Assembly (NCBI RefSeq): GCF_002797535.1
Contig: NZ_PGFD01000001.1
Span: 1,922,001 to 1,986,000 of the forward strand
From: Chryseobacterium geocarposphaerae
GTDB taxonomy: Bacteria > Bacteroidota > Bacteroidia > Flavobacteriales > Weeksellaceae
DNA: 64,000 bases
Reading direction: 5' to 3'
Both the position numbers and the translations under genes were made by a program. Below, in pieces: positions 27,002-37,035 of this stretch. Under the pieces are notes generated by a model that ran no database searches, was not told the DNA's origin, and saw only the letters and a program-made list of their open reading frames with translations. The first letter of the stretch is position 1, and each line of letters starts with the position of its first letter.

Positions 27002-29812
27002 ATGAAAAAAATAATATTCGTTCTTTTAGGATTGGCAGCCTATCATTTGTCTGCACAAAATTATTCACAATATGTAAATCCATTTATAGGAACGGGCGGT
27101 CACGGACACACATTTCCCGGAGCCATAGTTCCTTTCGGAATGGTACAGCTTTCTCCCGATACAAGAATTGATGGAAGCTGGGACGGATGCAGCGGGTATC
27201 ATTACTCAGACTCTGTGATCTACGGATTTTCTCATACCCACCTGAACGGAACAGGGGTTTCTGATTATGGGGACATCATGCTGATGCCAACCATGGGAAA
27301 ACCAAGCCTGGACAGTAAAGATTATTCATCCAAATTCTCTCATAAAAACGAAAAAGCAACAGCAGGGTTTTATACTGTTAAACTGGATAAGCATAATATT
27401 GATGTTCGTTTGACTACAACAAAAAGAGTCGGTTACCACGAATACACCTTCAACAATGCCGGAAATGCAAATATCATTTTAGATTTAAATCACAGAGACA
27501 AGCTCCTTGAAGGTGAAGTAAAAATCATCGATAGTAAAACAGTTGAAGTTTTCAGAAGAAGTGAAGCCTGGGCAACCAATCAATACATTTATGCCCGAAT
27601 TGAGTTCTCTAAGCCTATGTTTGAAAGTATAAGTCAAAAGGGAAAAGATGAAGTACAAAGAGGTATTCAAGATGATAAATGGACTAAATTACAAATTGCA
27701 TTTTCCACTAAAGTTAAAAAAGGTGAGAAAATTCTTGTAAAAGTTTCAATCTCTCCAACTGGCTATGAAGGGGCAGAAAAAAATATGTTGGCAGAAGGAA
27801 AATCCAATGACTTTAATGCTATTCAAAAACAAGCTGTAGCAGATTGGGATAAAGAATTATCAAAAATTGAAGTAAAATCTTCTGATAAAGATAAACTTTC
27901 TGTTTTCTACACAGCCATGTATCACGTTTTCACACAACCTAATATCAATATGGATGTTGACGGAAAATACAGAGGTAGGGACAATAAGTTATATTATGCT
28001 AAAGATTTTGATTATTACACCGTCTTCTCGCTTTGGGATACTTTTAGGGGAGCTCATCCTTTAATGACATTAATCGAGAGAAAAAGAACAGCTGATTTCA
28101 TTAATACCTTTATCAAACAATACGAACAAGGCGGAAAACTTCCGGTTTGGGAACTGGCTTCCAACGAGACAGAATGTATGATCGGCTATCATGCCGTTTC
28201 TGTAATTGCAGATGCAATGGCAAAAGGAATTACCGGTTTTGATTATGAGAAGGCATTCCAGGCTTCAAAAAATTCCGCCATGCTGGATATTTTTGGATTA
28301 AATGCTTACAAGCAAAACAATTATATCGCTATTGATGATGAACACGAAAGTGTTTCCAAGACAGTAGAATATGCTTATGACGACTGGTGCATTGCTCAAA
28401 TGGCTAAAATTTTAGGCAAAAAAGAAGATTACCAATATTTCATGAAACGCTCACAAAACTGGAAAAATTTGTACAATCCAAAGAACGGATTTATGCAGCC
28501 CAGAAAGAACGGAAACTGGTATGAACCATTCGAACCGAGAGAAGTTAACAACAACTATACGGAAGGAAATTCATGGCATTACTCTTACTCTGTTCAGCAG
28601 GATATTCCGGGATTGATAACTGCTCACGGAGGAAAGGAAAAGTTTGAACAGTTTATAGACGCTATTTTCTCTGCTCCCGATAAAACAACCGGTAGAGAAC
28701 AGGTAGATATTACAGGTTTAATTGGCCAATATGCTCAGGGAAACGAACCAAGCCACCACATCGCCTATCTTTATAATTATGTGGGAAAACCTGAAAAAAC
28801 AGATGCAAAAATCAAATATATCCTAGATAATTATTACAAAAACGCTCCGGATGGGTTAATCGGAAATGAAGACTGCGGACAGATGAGTGCGTGGTATATT
28901 TTGAGCGCAATGGGAATTTATTCTGTAACTCCAGGATTACCTGAATGGCAAACGACAATACCTTATTTTGATGAGGTTAAGATTCATCTGGAAGACGGAA
29001 CAACAAGAACCATCACGAAAAATACAGGTAGAGAAGAGCTTAAAAAATTAGGTTTTGAAAATGCCAAATCATTTAAAGATTTCAAATATGATGAATTAAC
29101 GGCAACACCTGTTATTGCTGCAGCAAGAATTTTTGATTTAAATACAAAAGTAGAAATCACTGCTTTGAATCCTGATGATAAAATTTATTATATGACATTG
29201 GATGAAGGGGATGCCAATGTAAGAAAGACTTTCAAAGCATACAGCGGACCTTTTACCATTACAAAAACAACTCAGGTTTCAGCATACGCAGAAAGAAAAG
29301 GTGAGAAAAGTTCAATCGTAACTGCCAGCTTTAACAGGAGACCGAATAATTGGGACATCACGGTAAATTCTACTCCTACTCCGCAATACACTGCAAGTGG
29401 AAAATTATCTTTAATCGACGGGATTGTAGGAGATACAAACTGGAGAAAAGGTGAATGGCTGGGTTATCAGGGGCAGACTTTTGAAGCAATCATCGATATG
29501 AAATCACCTCAGCAGATCACGCAATTGTCTTCATCATATCTTCAGGACAGCAAAGCATGGATTTTAATGCCGAAAAGAGTAGAATATTACGCTTCCAATA
29601 ACGGAAAAGATTTCATTTTATTAAAAACGGTTGACAACACGCTTGATCCGAAAGACGAAACCGTCCAGAAGAAAGACTTCACAGCCGAAATCCTTCCGAC
29701 ACAGGCCCGTTATATCAAAATAAAAGCTTATCATTTCGGGAAACTTCCGGAGTGGCATCAGGGAGCTGGTGGTGAGGCTTATATTTTTGTTGATGAGATT
29801 TCTGTAAAATAA
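27002..29812 (+). CDS. GH92-family alpha-mannosidase with C-terminal discoidin-like domain
   Basis: This exported glycoside hydrolase of family 92 comprises calcium-dependent exo-alpha-mannosidases acting on N-glycans. The signal peptide covers 1-19. The mature N-terminus is diagnostic: YVNPFIGTGGHGHTFPGA, PFGMVQLSPDTR, then FSHTHLNGTGVSDYGD. The (alpha/alpha)6 catalytic domain contains VFSLWDTFRGAHPL, WELASNETECMIGYHA, EGNSWHYSYSVQQD and GNEDCGQMSAWYILSAMGIYSV. About 780-936 resembles an F5/8 type C carbohydrate-binding domain. At 936 aa it is longer than core GH92. It is monocistronic, and no SusCD pair is adjacent. Linkage specificity cannot be read from sequence. Confidence 0.95.
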   Translation: MKKIIFVLLGLAAYHLSAQNYSQYVNPFIGTGGHGHTFPGAIVPFGMVQLSPDTRIDGSWDGCSGYHYSDSVIYGFSHTHLNGTGVSDYGDIMLMPTMGKPSLDSKDYSSKFSHKNEKATAGFYTVKLDKHNIDVRLTTTKRVGYHEYTFNNAGNANIILDLNHRDKLLEGEVKIIDSKTVEVFRRSEAWATNQYIYARIEFSKPMFESISQKGKDEVQRGIQDDKWTKLQIAFSTKVKKGEKILVKVSISPTGYEGAEKNMLAEGKSNDFNAIQKQAVADWDKELSKIEVKSSDKDKLSVFYTAMYHVFTQPNINMDVDGKYRGRDNKLYYAKDFDYYTVFSLWDTFRGAHPLMTLIERKRTADFINTFIKQYEQGGKLPVWELASNETECMIGYHAVSVIADAMAKGITGFDYEKAFQASKNSAMLDIFGLNAYKQNNYIAIDDEHESVSKTVEYAYDDWCIAQMAKILGKKEDYQYFMKRSQNWKNLYNPKNGFMQPRKNGNWYEPFEPREVNNNYTEGNSWHYSYSVQQDIPGLITAHGGKEKFEQFIDAIFSAPDKTTGREQVDITGLIGQYAQGNEPSHHIAYLYNYVGKPEKTDAKIKYILDNYYKNAPDGLIGNEDCGQMSAWYILSAMGIYSVTPGLPEWQTTIPYFDEVKIHLEDGTTRTITKNTGREELKKLGFENAKSFKDFKYDELTATPVIAAARIFDLNTKVEITALNPDDKIYYMTLDEGDANVRKTFKAYSGPFTITKTTQVSAYAERKGEKSSIVTASFNRRPNNWDITVNSTPTPQYTASGKLSLIDGIVGDTNWRKGEWLGYQGQTFEAIIDMKSPQQITQLSSSYLQDSKAWILMPKRVEYYASNNGKDFILLKTVDNTLDPKDETVQKKDFTAEILPTQARYIKIKAYHFGKLPEWHQGAGGEAYIFVDEISVK

Positions 29813-29830
29813 TATTTTACTGGTCAATAT

Positions 29831-29871
29831 AGAAGAAGCGTTTCGGAAAAATCCGAAACGCTTCTTCTTTT
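29831..29871 (+). terminator. Terminator after the GH92 gene
   Basis: A 17-bp perfect stem (29831-29847 with 29852-29868, core AAGCGTTTCGGA) with an AAAA loop is followed by T residues. Confidence 0.88.
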
Positions 29872-30040
29872 ATAAAATTTTCTGTTTTAAGTATAAAAGA
29901 AAAGATTGAGTTGATTTTCTTTCCATTAAATTATTTCCCTAAAATTCATAAATTTATCTATAAATGACCGATGTTAGTCGAAAATATTTCGTTTTCCTCT
30001 TCTTTATCAGTTATTTTGTAGATTGATAGTAAAGACGCTT

Positions 30041-33000
30041 ATGAAGAAGGAAAAAACAAAAGTTTCCCGTTTATCCAAGATTCTGAAAATTTCCGGAATA
30101 AGTTTAGGCAGTGTCGTATTGATTCTGTTTATAACTCCTTATTTTTTCAAAGATACCATCAACAGTGGCATCAAAGAAGTTTCCAAAAGCTACATAAAAA
30201 CGGATGTAGATTTCAAGGATTTAGATATTTCTTTCTTTACTCATTTTCCTAATCTTACGGTTACCCTTACTAATTCTTCTGTAAAAGGGAACAGTCCTTT
30301 TCAGACGGAAAATTTGATTGATGCAGAAGAAATTGGCTTAGGAGTAGATATTACCAGTCTTTTTGACGAGAAGATCATTTTCAACAAACTCTATATTGAA
30401 AATGCAAATATTAGAATGAAGGTGGACAGTTTAGGAAGAAATAATTTTGATATCCTAGTCTCTGAGGAAGAAGCTAAAGAGAAAAATGATTCTAAACTGG
30501 CGCTGGCTTTACAGAACTTCAGAATTTCCAATTCTAATTTTATTTATGATGATCAGCTGAGCAAAACTCATTTAAAATTAGACAATTTGGAATATGACGG
30601 TCTGATCGATCTTTCGAATGATATTTTGAGCTTAAATGCCAATACGGAAATTAAAAATACTCTTTTCAGGTTAGATAAAAATATTTGGGTTAAAAATTTA
30701 CCTCTAAAAGGAAAAATCAATACAAAAATCAATATCAGTCAGTTAGGATTTTATTTTACGGATAATCCTTTGATTTTAGGTGGATTTCCGTTTAATCTTC
30801 AGGGAAGTTTAAAAATGCCGAACGAACAGCAGGTCTATGATCTAAAAATCATAACTAAGAATGCTGACTTAAAAGCCATTCCTGCCATTATTCCGGAAGC
30901 TTACCAGAGTTATGCAAAACAGGTTGAAATGAAGGGAAAGGCTGATCTTTTATTTACGATGAAAGGAGTTCTGAATACTTTGAAAAAGCAGAGTCCGGAT
31001 ATTCACGTTGAAGCCAATATTAATAACGGATTTTTCAATTATCAAAAATCTAAATCTCCTATTAATAATGTAAGTTTGGCTTCTGTCATTGATATGCCTG
31101 CATTGGATCCCAACCGGTTGAAAGTAAAGGTAAATGAACTTGATTTCAGTTTATTAAACGGCTATACCAGAACCAATTTTGTTTTTGAGAACGGTTCTAC
31201 GATGTTTTCTGAAGGAATAATCGATTCAAACGTAAACCTTGAAGCCTTAAAGAATGCAACCGGATATAAAAAAATTGATGCCAGAGGAAATCTTAAACTG
31301 AACGGGAACTGGAAAGGTTTTATTTCGATGTCTGCGAAAAAAAAGCTGCAAAAAGTCCCATTATTTGATATAAAAGCGGATCTGAAAGACGGATATTTCA
31401 AGATGAGGGAAATGCCTGCTGCTTTGGATCATATCAATTTGGATATGGCGGTTCACAACACAGATGGCAATTTTAAAAATACAGCAGTTTTAGTTCATCA
31501 TATTGATGCGAAAGCACTGGACAACTATGCGAAAGGAAAAATTGAGGTAAAAAACTTAAACAACTACCCTATTGATGCAGATTTCACTGCTAAAATCCAT
31601 CTACAGGATATTTATAAAATTTATCCCGTAAAAGGCATTGAGCTTCGCGGCGATCTTTTTGTCAAGTCTAAAGCTGTGGGAACTTATGAACCTAAGCGTA
31701 AGAGAGTTCCTGTGAGTAACAGTACCTTATCTCTGAAAAACGGTTTTATAAAATTCGCCGATTATCCTGAACTTCCTTTAGAAAATATCAACGTAGAAAC
31801 TCATGTAAAAAGCGGAAGGGGCTCTTTTAATGATTTAGATATCAGCGTTCTTCCTATTTCCTTTACCTTAGCCGGAAAACCTTTCACTGTAAAGGCCAAT
31901 CTGAAGAATCTTAATAATCTCAATTACAGATTGCATTCCAAAGGACAGCTCAATCTGGGTGATCTGTACAAGCTTTTCCCTATTGAAGGTTTAGATATTA
32001 ACGGTGTTGTTTCCACGGATGTCGGATTAAAAGGACAGAACGGAGCTGCTTTGGATAATATTCAGAACAGAGGTTTCGTAAAAATTGAAAATATCACCAT
32101 ACATTCGAAGTTTTTCCCAAGTAATTTTGTGGTAAAAGAAGGTTTGTTTAAACTGAACGGAAGCCAATTGACATTTGAAGATGTAAAAGCCCGTTATAAA
32201 AAAAATGTATTTGTTTTTAATGGAAATGTCTCCAATTACATCAATTATATTCTAAAAGATCAGAGTTTAAGCGGAAGCATCAACTTTACTTCCCCAAAGG
32301 TAAATATTGATGATTTTATGGCATATAATTCCGGAGTATCTTCTAATTCCACTTCTGCGGAAGAAGGTGTCATTTTACTTCCTAAAAATCTGGATATTAC
32401 CATTAATGGTAATGCGAATGAAATATTATTCAAGGATATTAAGCTCAATAACTTTAAAGGAAACCTGTCTTTAAAGAACGGTAATTTAGCCCTTAATGAA
32501 ACGGAATTCGGAATGATTGGTTCTACTTTTAACGCTGACGGAACTTATTTTCCGATCAATGCTAAAAAAGCAAAATTCAGCATTAATACAAAAGCTAAAA
32601 ACTTTGATATCCAAAGAGCATATAAAGAAATTACGTTATTCCGGGAAATGGTTTCTGCCGCAGAAAAAGCACATGGGAAAGTTTCTCTGGATTATCATCT
32701 GGAAGGTGATCTGGGTGCTGATTTCTTCCCAAGACTGAAGACAATAAAGGGAGAAGGAGTCTTGACTTTGGAAGACATTCAGTTTCATGGGTTTAAAGTA
32801 TTTAACTCTGTGGCTGAAAAAACCTCAACCGATGCACTGCATGATGCTAAAGTAAGTAAAGTCAACATTAAAACAAGCATTAAAGACAACGTAATCACCA
32901 TTGAAAGAACGAAGTTTAAAATTGCAGGTTTCCGACCGAGAATTGAAGGACAGGTAAGCCTGGATGGGTATATCAATGTCGGAATGCGTTTAGGGCTTCC

Positions 33001-33193
33001 TCCTTTCGGAATTATTGGTATCCCGATTAAAATCACAGGACCTTCAGATACATTTAAGGTAGAAACAGGAAAATATCAGAAAGAAGACCTTAATGAAACT
33101 GATGATGACTACAAAGATTACCAAAAATCTTTAGAAGAAGAGGCTGCTAAAAAAGCAGAAGGAGAAAAAACAGATTCTAAACCAAAGTCATAA
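30041..33193 (+). CDS. AsmA-like inner-membrane-anchored envelope protein
   Basis: This 1050-residue member of the AsmA-like superfamily comprises repeating-beta-groove proteins thought to bridge the periplasm for lipid transport. A single N-terminal transmembrane helix (about 16-36) follows a basic start. It is followed by long beta-rich repeats with AsmA signatures, such as FKDLDISFFTHFPNLTVTLTN near the N-terminus. The C-terminal AsmA_2-like region is GEGVLTLEDIQFHGFKVFNSVAEK, LGLPPFGIIGIPIKITGPSD. A Lys/Glu-rich tail ends the chain. The ATG at 30041 is chosen over an upstream TTG. It is monocistronic with a terminator behind it. The cargo is unknown. Confidence 0.88.
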   Translation: MKKEKTKVSRLSKILKISGISLGSVVLILFITPYFFKDTINSGIKEVSKSYIKTDVDFKDLDISFFTHFPNLTVTLTNSSVKGNSPFQTENLIDAEEIGLGVDITSLFDEKIIFNKLYIENANIRMKVDSLGRNNFDILVSEEEAKEKNDSKLALALQNFRISNSNFIYDDQLSKTHLKLDNLEYDGLIDLSNDILSLNANTEIKNTLFRLDKNIWVKNLPLKGKINTKINISQLGFYFTDNPLILGGFPFNLQGSLKMPNEQQVYDLKIITKNADLKAIPAIIPEAYQSYAKQVEMKGKADLLFTMKGVLNTLKKQSPDIHVEANINNGFFNYQKSKSPINNVSLASVIDMPALDPNRLKVKVNELDFSLLNGYTRTNFVFENGSTMFSEGIIDSNVNLEALKNATGYKKIDARGNLKLNGNWKGFISMSAKKKLQKVPLFDIKADLKDGYFKMREMPAALDHINLDMAVHNTDGNFKNTAVLVHHIDAKALDNYAKGKIEVKNLNNYPIDADFTAKIHLQDIYKIYPVKGIELRGDLFVKSKAVGTYEPKRKRVPVSNSTLSLKNGFIKFADYPELPLENINVETHVKSGRGSFNDLDISVLPISFTLAGKPFTVKANLKNLNNLNYRLHSKGQLNLGDLYKLFPIEGLDINGVVSTDVGLKGQNGAALDNIQNRGFVKIENITIHSKFFPSNFVVKEGLFKLNGSQLTFEDVKARYKKNVFVFNGNVSNYINYILKDQSLSGSINFTSPKVNIDDFMAYNSGVSSNSTSAEEGVILLPKNLDITINGNANEILFKDIKLNNFKGNLSLKNGNLALNETEFGMIGSTFNADGTYFPINAKKAKFSINTKAKNFDIQRAYKEITLFREMVSAAEKAHGKVSLDYHLEGDLGADFFPRLKTIKGEGVLTLEDIQFHGFKVFNSVAEKTSTDALHDAKVSKVNIKTSIKDNVITIERTKFKIAGFRPRIEGQVSLDGYINVGMRLGLPPFGIIGIPIKITGPSDTFKVETGKYQKEDLNETDDDYKDYQKSLEEEAAKKAEGEKTDSKPKS

Positions 33194-33227
33194 AGAAACC
33201 CCATCACAATGATGAGGTTTCTTTTCA
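33192..33227. terminator. Bidirectional terminator
   Basis: AAAGAAACC (33192-33200) pairs with GGTTTCTTT (33216-33224), with an inner CATCA/TGATG stem and one mismatch. It lies between convergent genes. Confidence 0.8.
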
Positions 33228-33237
33228 CAAAACTAAT

Positions 33238-34473
33238 TTAATCGAGGTATCTTTTTGTAAACCATGTATCTAAGAAATTAATACTCAGATTGAGCATATG
33301 ATAATTCTCCCGTATCGGAATATTATTCTGAACGCCATGAATTCCGTAGCCGTAATTTACATTCAGAATAATTTTATTAAATGGAATTCCAAGTCCTACC
33401 GTAGCTTCCATTTTATCGATCTTGGCATTATTTACCTTGTAATATCCTGTATCATAATTCAGTCCGAAACGGTAGATAAGTGCTTCTGATAATGATTCTA
33501 CCCTTCCTCTTTTGGGAAGAATCTCAAAACCTAATCCATAGGTATTCTGTCGGTAATATTTTTCAGGAGTTACGGAATTGGCCACCTGATCCCACTGGCT
33601 TTGCATAAAGTCAAAAGTTGCGCGGTATCTATCATTTTTCAGAATACTGATTCCGGCTCCAAACTCAAAAGGCAAAGAAGAATCTTTTGTTGAGAGCTTA
33701 CTGGTAACGGTATTGGCGTAATCTTTATTTTCAGTATAGCCTACTTCTCCTTTGGCCACCAATTTACTCTTGAAGTTTACTACCGCACCCAAATTTAGCA
33801 GAAGCCCGCTGTCTTCAAATTCTTTTCTGTATTGTGTTCCCAAACCATAGCTAAATCCTGTATAACGTATATCCCTGCTTAGCTCTATTTCTGAAGTAGT
33901 CGCTATGGTTTCTTTACGGATAATGGTTCCGAAATTATTTTTCACTTTTCCCCCAAAGCTCCAGTTATCATTTACTTTATAACCAAAACTGGCTCCCCAA
34001 TTGGAAAGTCCTCCGCTTCCTTCATAAGTAATAGGATATTCACCAGCCGTTCCTTCGATAGGAATAGTAGATGAGATTTTATAATCTGAAGAAGTTGTAG
34101 GCTGCATACTTAATCCTACAAAAGCATTTTTCGAGATTCGTAAAGCAGCTGAAAAATTGGTAAAATTGGAGCTCAGCCTTTTATCTGTCCCTAAATTACT
34201 GGAAATGGTATTGTATTTCATAAGGCCACTTACATCAAAAACGACATTTTTTGTAGAAATACTGGTCATGGCCGCAGGGTTTTTAGAATTGACATAATCC
34301 GGTGCCTCCAAGGCAATCCCTGTATTTCCCAGTGCTATGTTCCGGGAATTGTCTACATTGTTGAACATTCCTATTCCAAAATAGGAATAGGGTGAAGCAT
34401 TCTGAGCCGAAAGCTTCTGACCTCCTACGCAGGCAAAAAGTATAGCAATGAGTATTGTTTTATTCTTCTTCAT
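33238..34473 (-). CDS. Outer-membrane beta-barrel protein (FadL/PorV-like), downstream of DUF4270
   Basis: The product is a secreted barrel protein: the signal peptide (1-23, ending KLSAQ) is followed by ASPYSYFGIGMFNN, RNIALGNTGIAL and KNPAAMTSI. This is the small-residue N-terminal pattern of FadL/TodX/PorV-type barrels. The remainder is about 14 alternating amphipathic strands, and the C-terminus reads LNLSINFLDTWFTKRYLD. It starts 10 bp after the DUF4270 lipoprotein gene, forming a two-gene operon. A structural pairing of the barrel with that surface lipoprotein is inferred. The substrate is unknown. Confidence 0.75.
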   Translation of the reverse strand: MKKNKTILIAILFACVGGQKLSAQNASPYSYFGIGMFNNVDNSRNIALGNTGIALEAPDYVNSKNPAAMTSISTKNVVFDVSGLMKYNTISSNLGTDKRLSSNFTNFSAALRISKNAFVGLSMQPTTSSDYKISSTIPIEGTAGEYPITYEGSGGLSNWGASFGYKVNDNWSFGGKVKNNFGTIIRKETIATTSEIELSRDIRYTGFSYGLGTQYRKEFEDSGLLLNLGAVVNFKSKLVAKGEVGYTENKDYANTVTSKLSTKDSSLPFEFGAGISILKNDRYRATFDFMQSQWDQVANSVTPEKYYRQNTYGLGFEILPKRGRVESLSEALIYRFGLNYDTGYYKVNNAKIDKMEATVGLGIPFNKIILNVNYGYGIHGVQNNIPIRENYHMLNLSINFLDTWFTKRYLD

Positions 34474-34483
34474 ACATTCTTAA

Positions 34484-35827
34484 TTAATATCCCAACATAT
34501 AAACTTTCAGCTTGGCAGGATTTGTTTTATTTTTTTGATCTCCAAATACTACTTTTCCTGATAAAACATCTGTATAGGAAGAAGGATAGATCAATGTATT
34601 ATAATTTGAATCCGCCGATTCGGATAATATGGTATTCACATAAGTTTTGAAAGAGAAGTCATAAGAGTGTTCATTTTGAAACTCACTGGCATTAGAAAGA
34701 CTTGCCGTAATCTCGCTGGATCCGTCACTTTGTGAATATGAACCTACAACATGGTTAAGCTTATCTCCCCAATAGTAATACAATGCACCTGGATTATAGA
34801 AGCTGTTAGAATAATATCCTGCAACCGGGCTTAATGAAAGTGTAGCATCTATGACTTTATAATTTTGATACAGATTTTTCAGTGACTTGAGATAAGGAAC
34901 TTCAACCTTAGTAAATACTCCGATCCCTGCCATGAGATATGTCTTATTTCCTAAATTTTGGGAAGGTATTGGCGTTTTGGGAGTAAGATTAGCAAGTTCA
35001 GAACCCGAAAAATCATATCCAATTTTATTGTAACTATAGGTTGAACTTGGTTTCAAATCTAAAGTATATTTTAGCAATTCTGTTCCGTTTTGTGAGGTTG
35101 TATGATAATATAGCCTTACTGTATTTGATACTTTTTCTTTAGTACTTTTATTAATCTGAATTTCATAGGTAGAATTCATCTTGAAACGCATCATAGCATT
35201 ATTATCGCTGGAAGGAACAAGTGCCAATCCTTTAAAAAAGTTCAGGAAATTTTCCTGAGTCGCCACATCATTATTTTTCAGCGTATTAAAAATACTCAGT
35301 CCATAAGACTGGTCAAGACGCATCTTCACATAACTACTGTCTGTTCCGGGTCTTGGATAAAATTCAGCACTTCCTACTGAATTGGGAGAATAATTAAAAT
35401 TACTTTTATTATATAAATATCCGTTGTTTAGCTTTATTCTATCTTGTAAAGGATAAGCATTCAGTTTAAAACTTTTCAGTGTATCTCCGTAATAAAAATC
35501 AGTATTGGTAAGATACATTACGATAGAATCAAAAACGGCTGATGAAGGGGAAGTTATTCCATATGTAGAAGGCGTAAGCTCGAAAAGAGAAGAAGAAGTT
35601 ACCTTTCCAAATGTTTGATCCTTTATGTTTCCGATAAGCATCACATTTTTTCCTGAAGTCGTCACAGAATCCATTATGATGGTAGACATTTTCATGGTAA
35701 GGGTATCAATCATTACCATCTTAGACTGAGCACTCGTCCAGGAACTCCCTACTTCATAAGTATTGCTTTCATTTTCACAGGAAAAAAGAAACAACATTAA
35801 AATACATAATAAAAGGTATTTGTACAT
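34484..35827 (-). CDS. DUF4270-family lipoprotein
   Basis: This is an envelope lipoprotein: signal peptide 1-16, lipobox LFLFSC, lipid anchor Cys17, then ENESNTYEVGSSW. The body shows the DUF4270 pattern of many short beta strands, DSVTTSG, LIGNIKDQTFGKVTSSSLFEL, FDSIVMYLTN, YPLQDRI and late SGKVVFGD. The length of 447 aa is within the family range. Proteins of this family are widespread in Bacteroidota and functionally uncharacterised. It is co-transcribed with the barrel gene downstream and divergent from the Kelch lipoprotein operon, with which it shares a 227-bp regulatory region. Confidence 0.85.
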   Translation of the reverse strand: MYKYLLLCILMLFLFSCENESNTYEVGSSWTSAQSKMVMIDTLTMKMSTIIMDSVTTSGKNVMLIGNIKDQTFGKVTSSSLFELTPSTYGITSPSSAVFDSIVMYLTNTDFYYGDTLKSFKLNAYPLQDRIKLNNGYLYNKSNFNYSPNSVGSAEFYPRPGTDSSYVKMRLDQSYGLSIFNTLKNNDVATQENFLNFFKGLALVPSSDNNAMMRFKMNSTYEIQINKSTKEKVSNTVRLYYHTTSQNGTELLKYTLDLKPSSTYSYNKIGYDFSGSELANLTPKTPIPSQNLGNKTYLMAGIGVFTKVEVPYLKSLKNLYQNYKVIDATLSLSPVAGYYSNSFYNPGALYYYWGDKLNHVVGSYSQSDGSSEITASLSNASEFQNEHSYDFSFKTYVNTILSESADSNYNTLIYPSSYTDVLSGKVVFGDQKNKTNPAKLKVYMLGY

Positions 35828-35837
35828 TTTTTTTCCG

Positions 35838-35845
35838 CAAACATA
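35838..35845 (-). promoter_or_regulatory. Candidate minus-7 element of the DUF4270 operon
   Basis: On the minus strand TATGTTTG fits TAnnTTTG, 10 bp before the start codon, implying a very short leader if used. Confidence 0.4.
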
Positions 35846-35950
35846 TAATGAACAAGCAATGGCTTAAAATTTTTTCTCCCTTTCATCATGAGTTGTAGAC
35901 CATATCAAAATCTGTGTCGATATTTAATATATTTAAAATCAGCATCATAT

Positions 35951-36005
35951 TTATCTAAAAAAAACAACCGTTCGCCTACAAAAAATATGTGTTCGTCTAA
36001 AAAAT
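35951..36005. promoter_or_regulatory. Tandem 21-bp direct repeats, candidate LytTR-type operator
   Basis: GTTCGCCTACAAAAA (from 35970) and GTTCGTCTAAAAAAT (from 35991) are direct repeats exactly 21 bp apart. A weaker third copy, TTATCTAAAAAA, starts 20 bp further upstream (35951). LytTR-domain regulators classically bind two short direct repeats about 21 bp apart containing GTT. The motif lies between the divergent DUF4270 and Kelch genes, close to a LytTR regulator gene. Confidence 0.55.
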
Positions 36006-36054
36006 TTTCAAAATACAATGAAATGAAATTTTTTTGCAGCAAAAAGAATGAATA

Positions 36055-37035
36055 ATGAATCGTAAACTTTCAATCTTCGCTCTTACTATTGTAGGAACAT
36101 TTTTAGTAACAAGCTGCAAAAATGATGATGACGAGGAGCTAATGGGGAATTGGGTAAGAGTATCTGATCTAGATGGTAAACCTCGATCTAATGCATCTGC
36201 TTTCGTAGTAAATGGAAAAGGATATATCACAGGAGGATATGATGGGGAATATTATTATAATGACTTATGGAGTTATGATCCTTCTCTGAATGCCTGGACA
36301 CAAAAGGCTGACTTTCCCGGTTCAAAAAGAAGCTCTGCAGTAGGTTTTGCGACTAATTCTTATGGATATGTAGGAACAGGATATGACGGATTGAACAAGC
36401 TAAAGGATTTTTACAAATACGATCCTTCCTCTAATACCTGGAGCCAGATTGTAAACTTTCCGGGAACAGAAAGATATGCCGCGTTAGCTTTCGGGATCAA
36501 TAACAAAGGATATGTAGGAACAGGCTATGATGGAAGTGAGCTGAAGGATTTTTATAAATATGATGAATCTTCTTCATCTTGGAGTGCTATCACAAGTTTA
36601 GGAGGGTCTAAAAGAAGAGACGGGGCTGTTTTTGTTATTAACAATATTGCTTATGTAGGTTTTGGAACCAACAACGGAAGCCTTGTTTCAGACTTCTGGG
36701 CATTTGATCCTAACGCTGAAACATGGACGAGAAAAGTAGATACCAGCAATGATGATGATTCACAAAACCGTACTTCTACAGCAGCATTTGCAGCCGGAGG
36801 TTTGGGTTATGTTTCTACAGGATCTACAGGTGGGGTTGTCAATACAACTTGGGAATACAATCCTGCAACAAATGACTGGACAGAAAGAACAGGCTTTGAA
36901 GGTTCTGCCAGAGAAAGTGCTTGTTCATTTTCAATAGGAAATTACGGATATGTACTTACGGGGAACAGTGGTTCATCTTATTTTGATGATATCTGGGTTT
37001 TCCATCCAAACGAAAGTGAAAATGATGATGATTAA
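36055..37035 (+). CDS. Kelch-repeat surface lipoprotein
   Basis: A lipoprotein with lipobox LVTSC (Cys21) followed by KNDDDEE, an acidic stretch after the lipidated Cys consistent with surface export in Bacteroidota. The rest is a six-bladed Kelch propeller. Each repeat shows a double glycine or glycine-tyrosine pair with Tyr and Trp spacing (GYITGGYDGEYYYNDLWSYDPSLNAW, GYVGTGYDGLNKLKDFYKYDPSSNTW, and similar). It ends in Glu/Asp residues. Propellers of this type bind glycans or proteins; no catalytic residues are apparent. The DUF4907 lipoprotein gene overlaps its 3-prime end, and a histidine kinase and LytTR regulator follow. Confidence 0.88.
   Translation: MNRKLSIFALTIVGTFLVTSCKNDDDEELMGNWVRVSDLDGKPRSNASAFVVNGKGYITGGYDGEYYYNDLWSYDPSLNAWTQKADFPGSKRSSAVGFATNSYGYVGTGYDGLNKLKDFYKYDPSSNTWSQIVNFPGTERYAALAFGINNKGYVGTGYDGSELKDFYKYDESSSSWSAITSLGGSKRRDGAVFVINNIAYVGFGTNNGSLVSDFWAFDPNAETWTRKVDTSNDDDSQNRTSTAAFAAGGLGYVSTGSTGGVVNTTWEYNPATNDWTERTGFEGSARESACSFSIGNYGYVLTGNSGSSYFDDIWVFHPNESENDDD

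Noticed and set aside
36950..37021. Upstream start for the DUF4907 gene
   Set aside because: It would add 24 residues encoded inside the Kelch gene and bury the lipoprotein signal peptide; the ATG cluster at 37022-37030 fits better.
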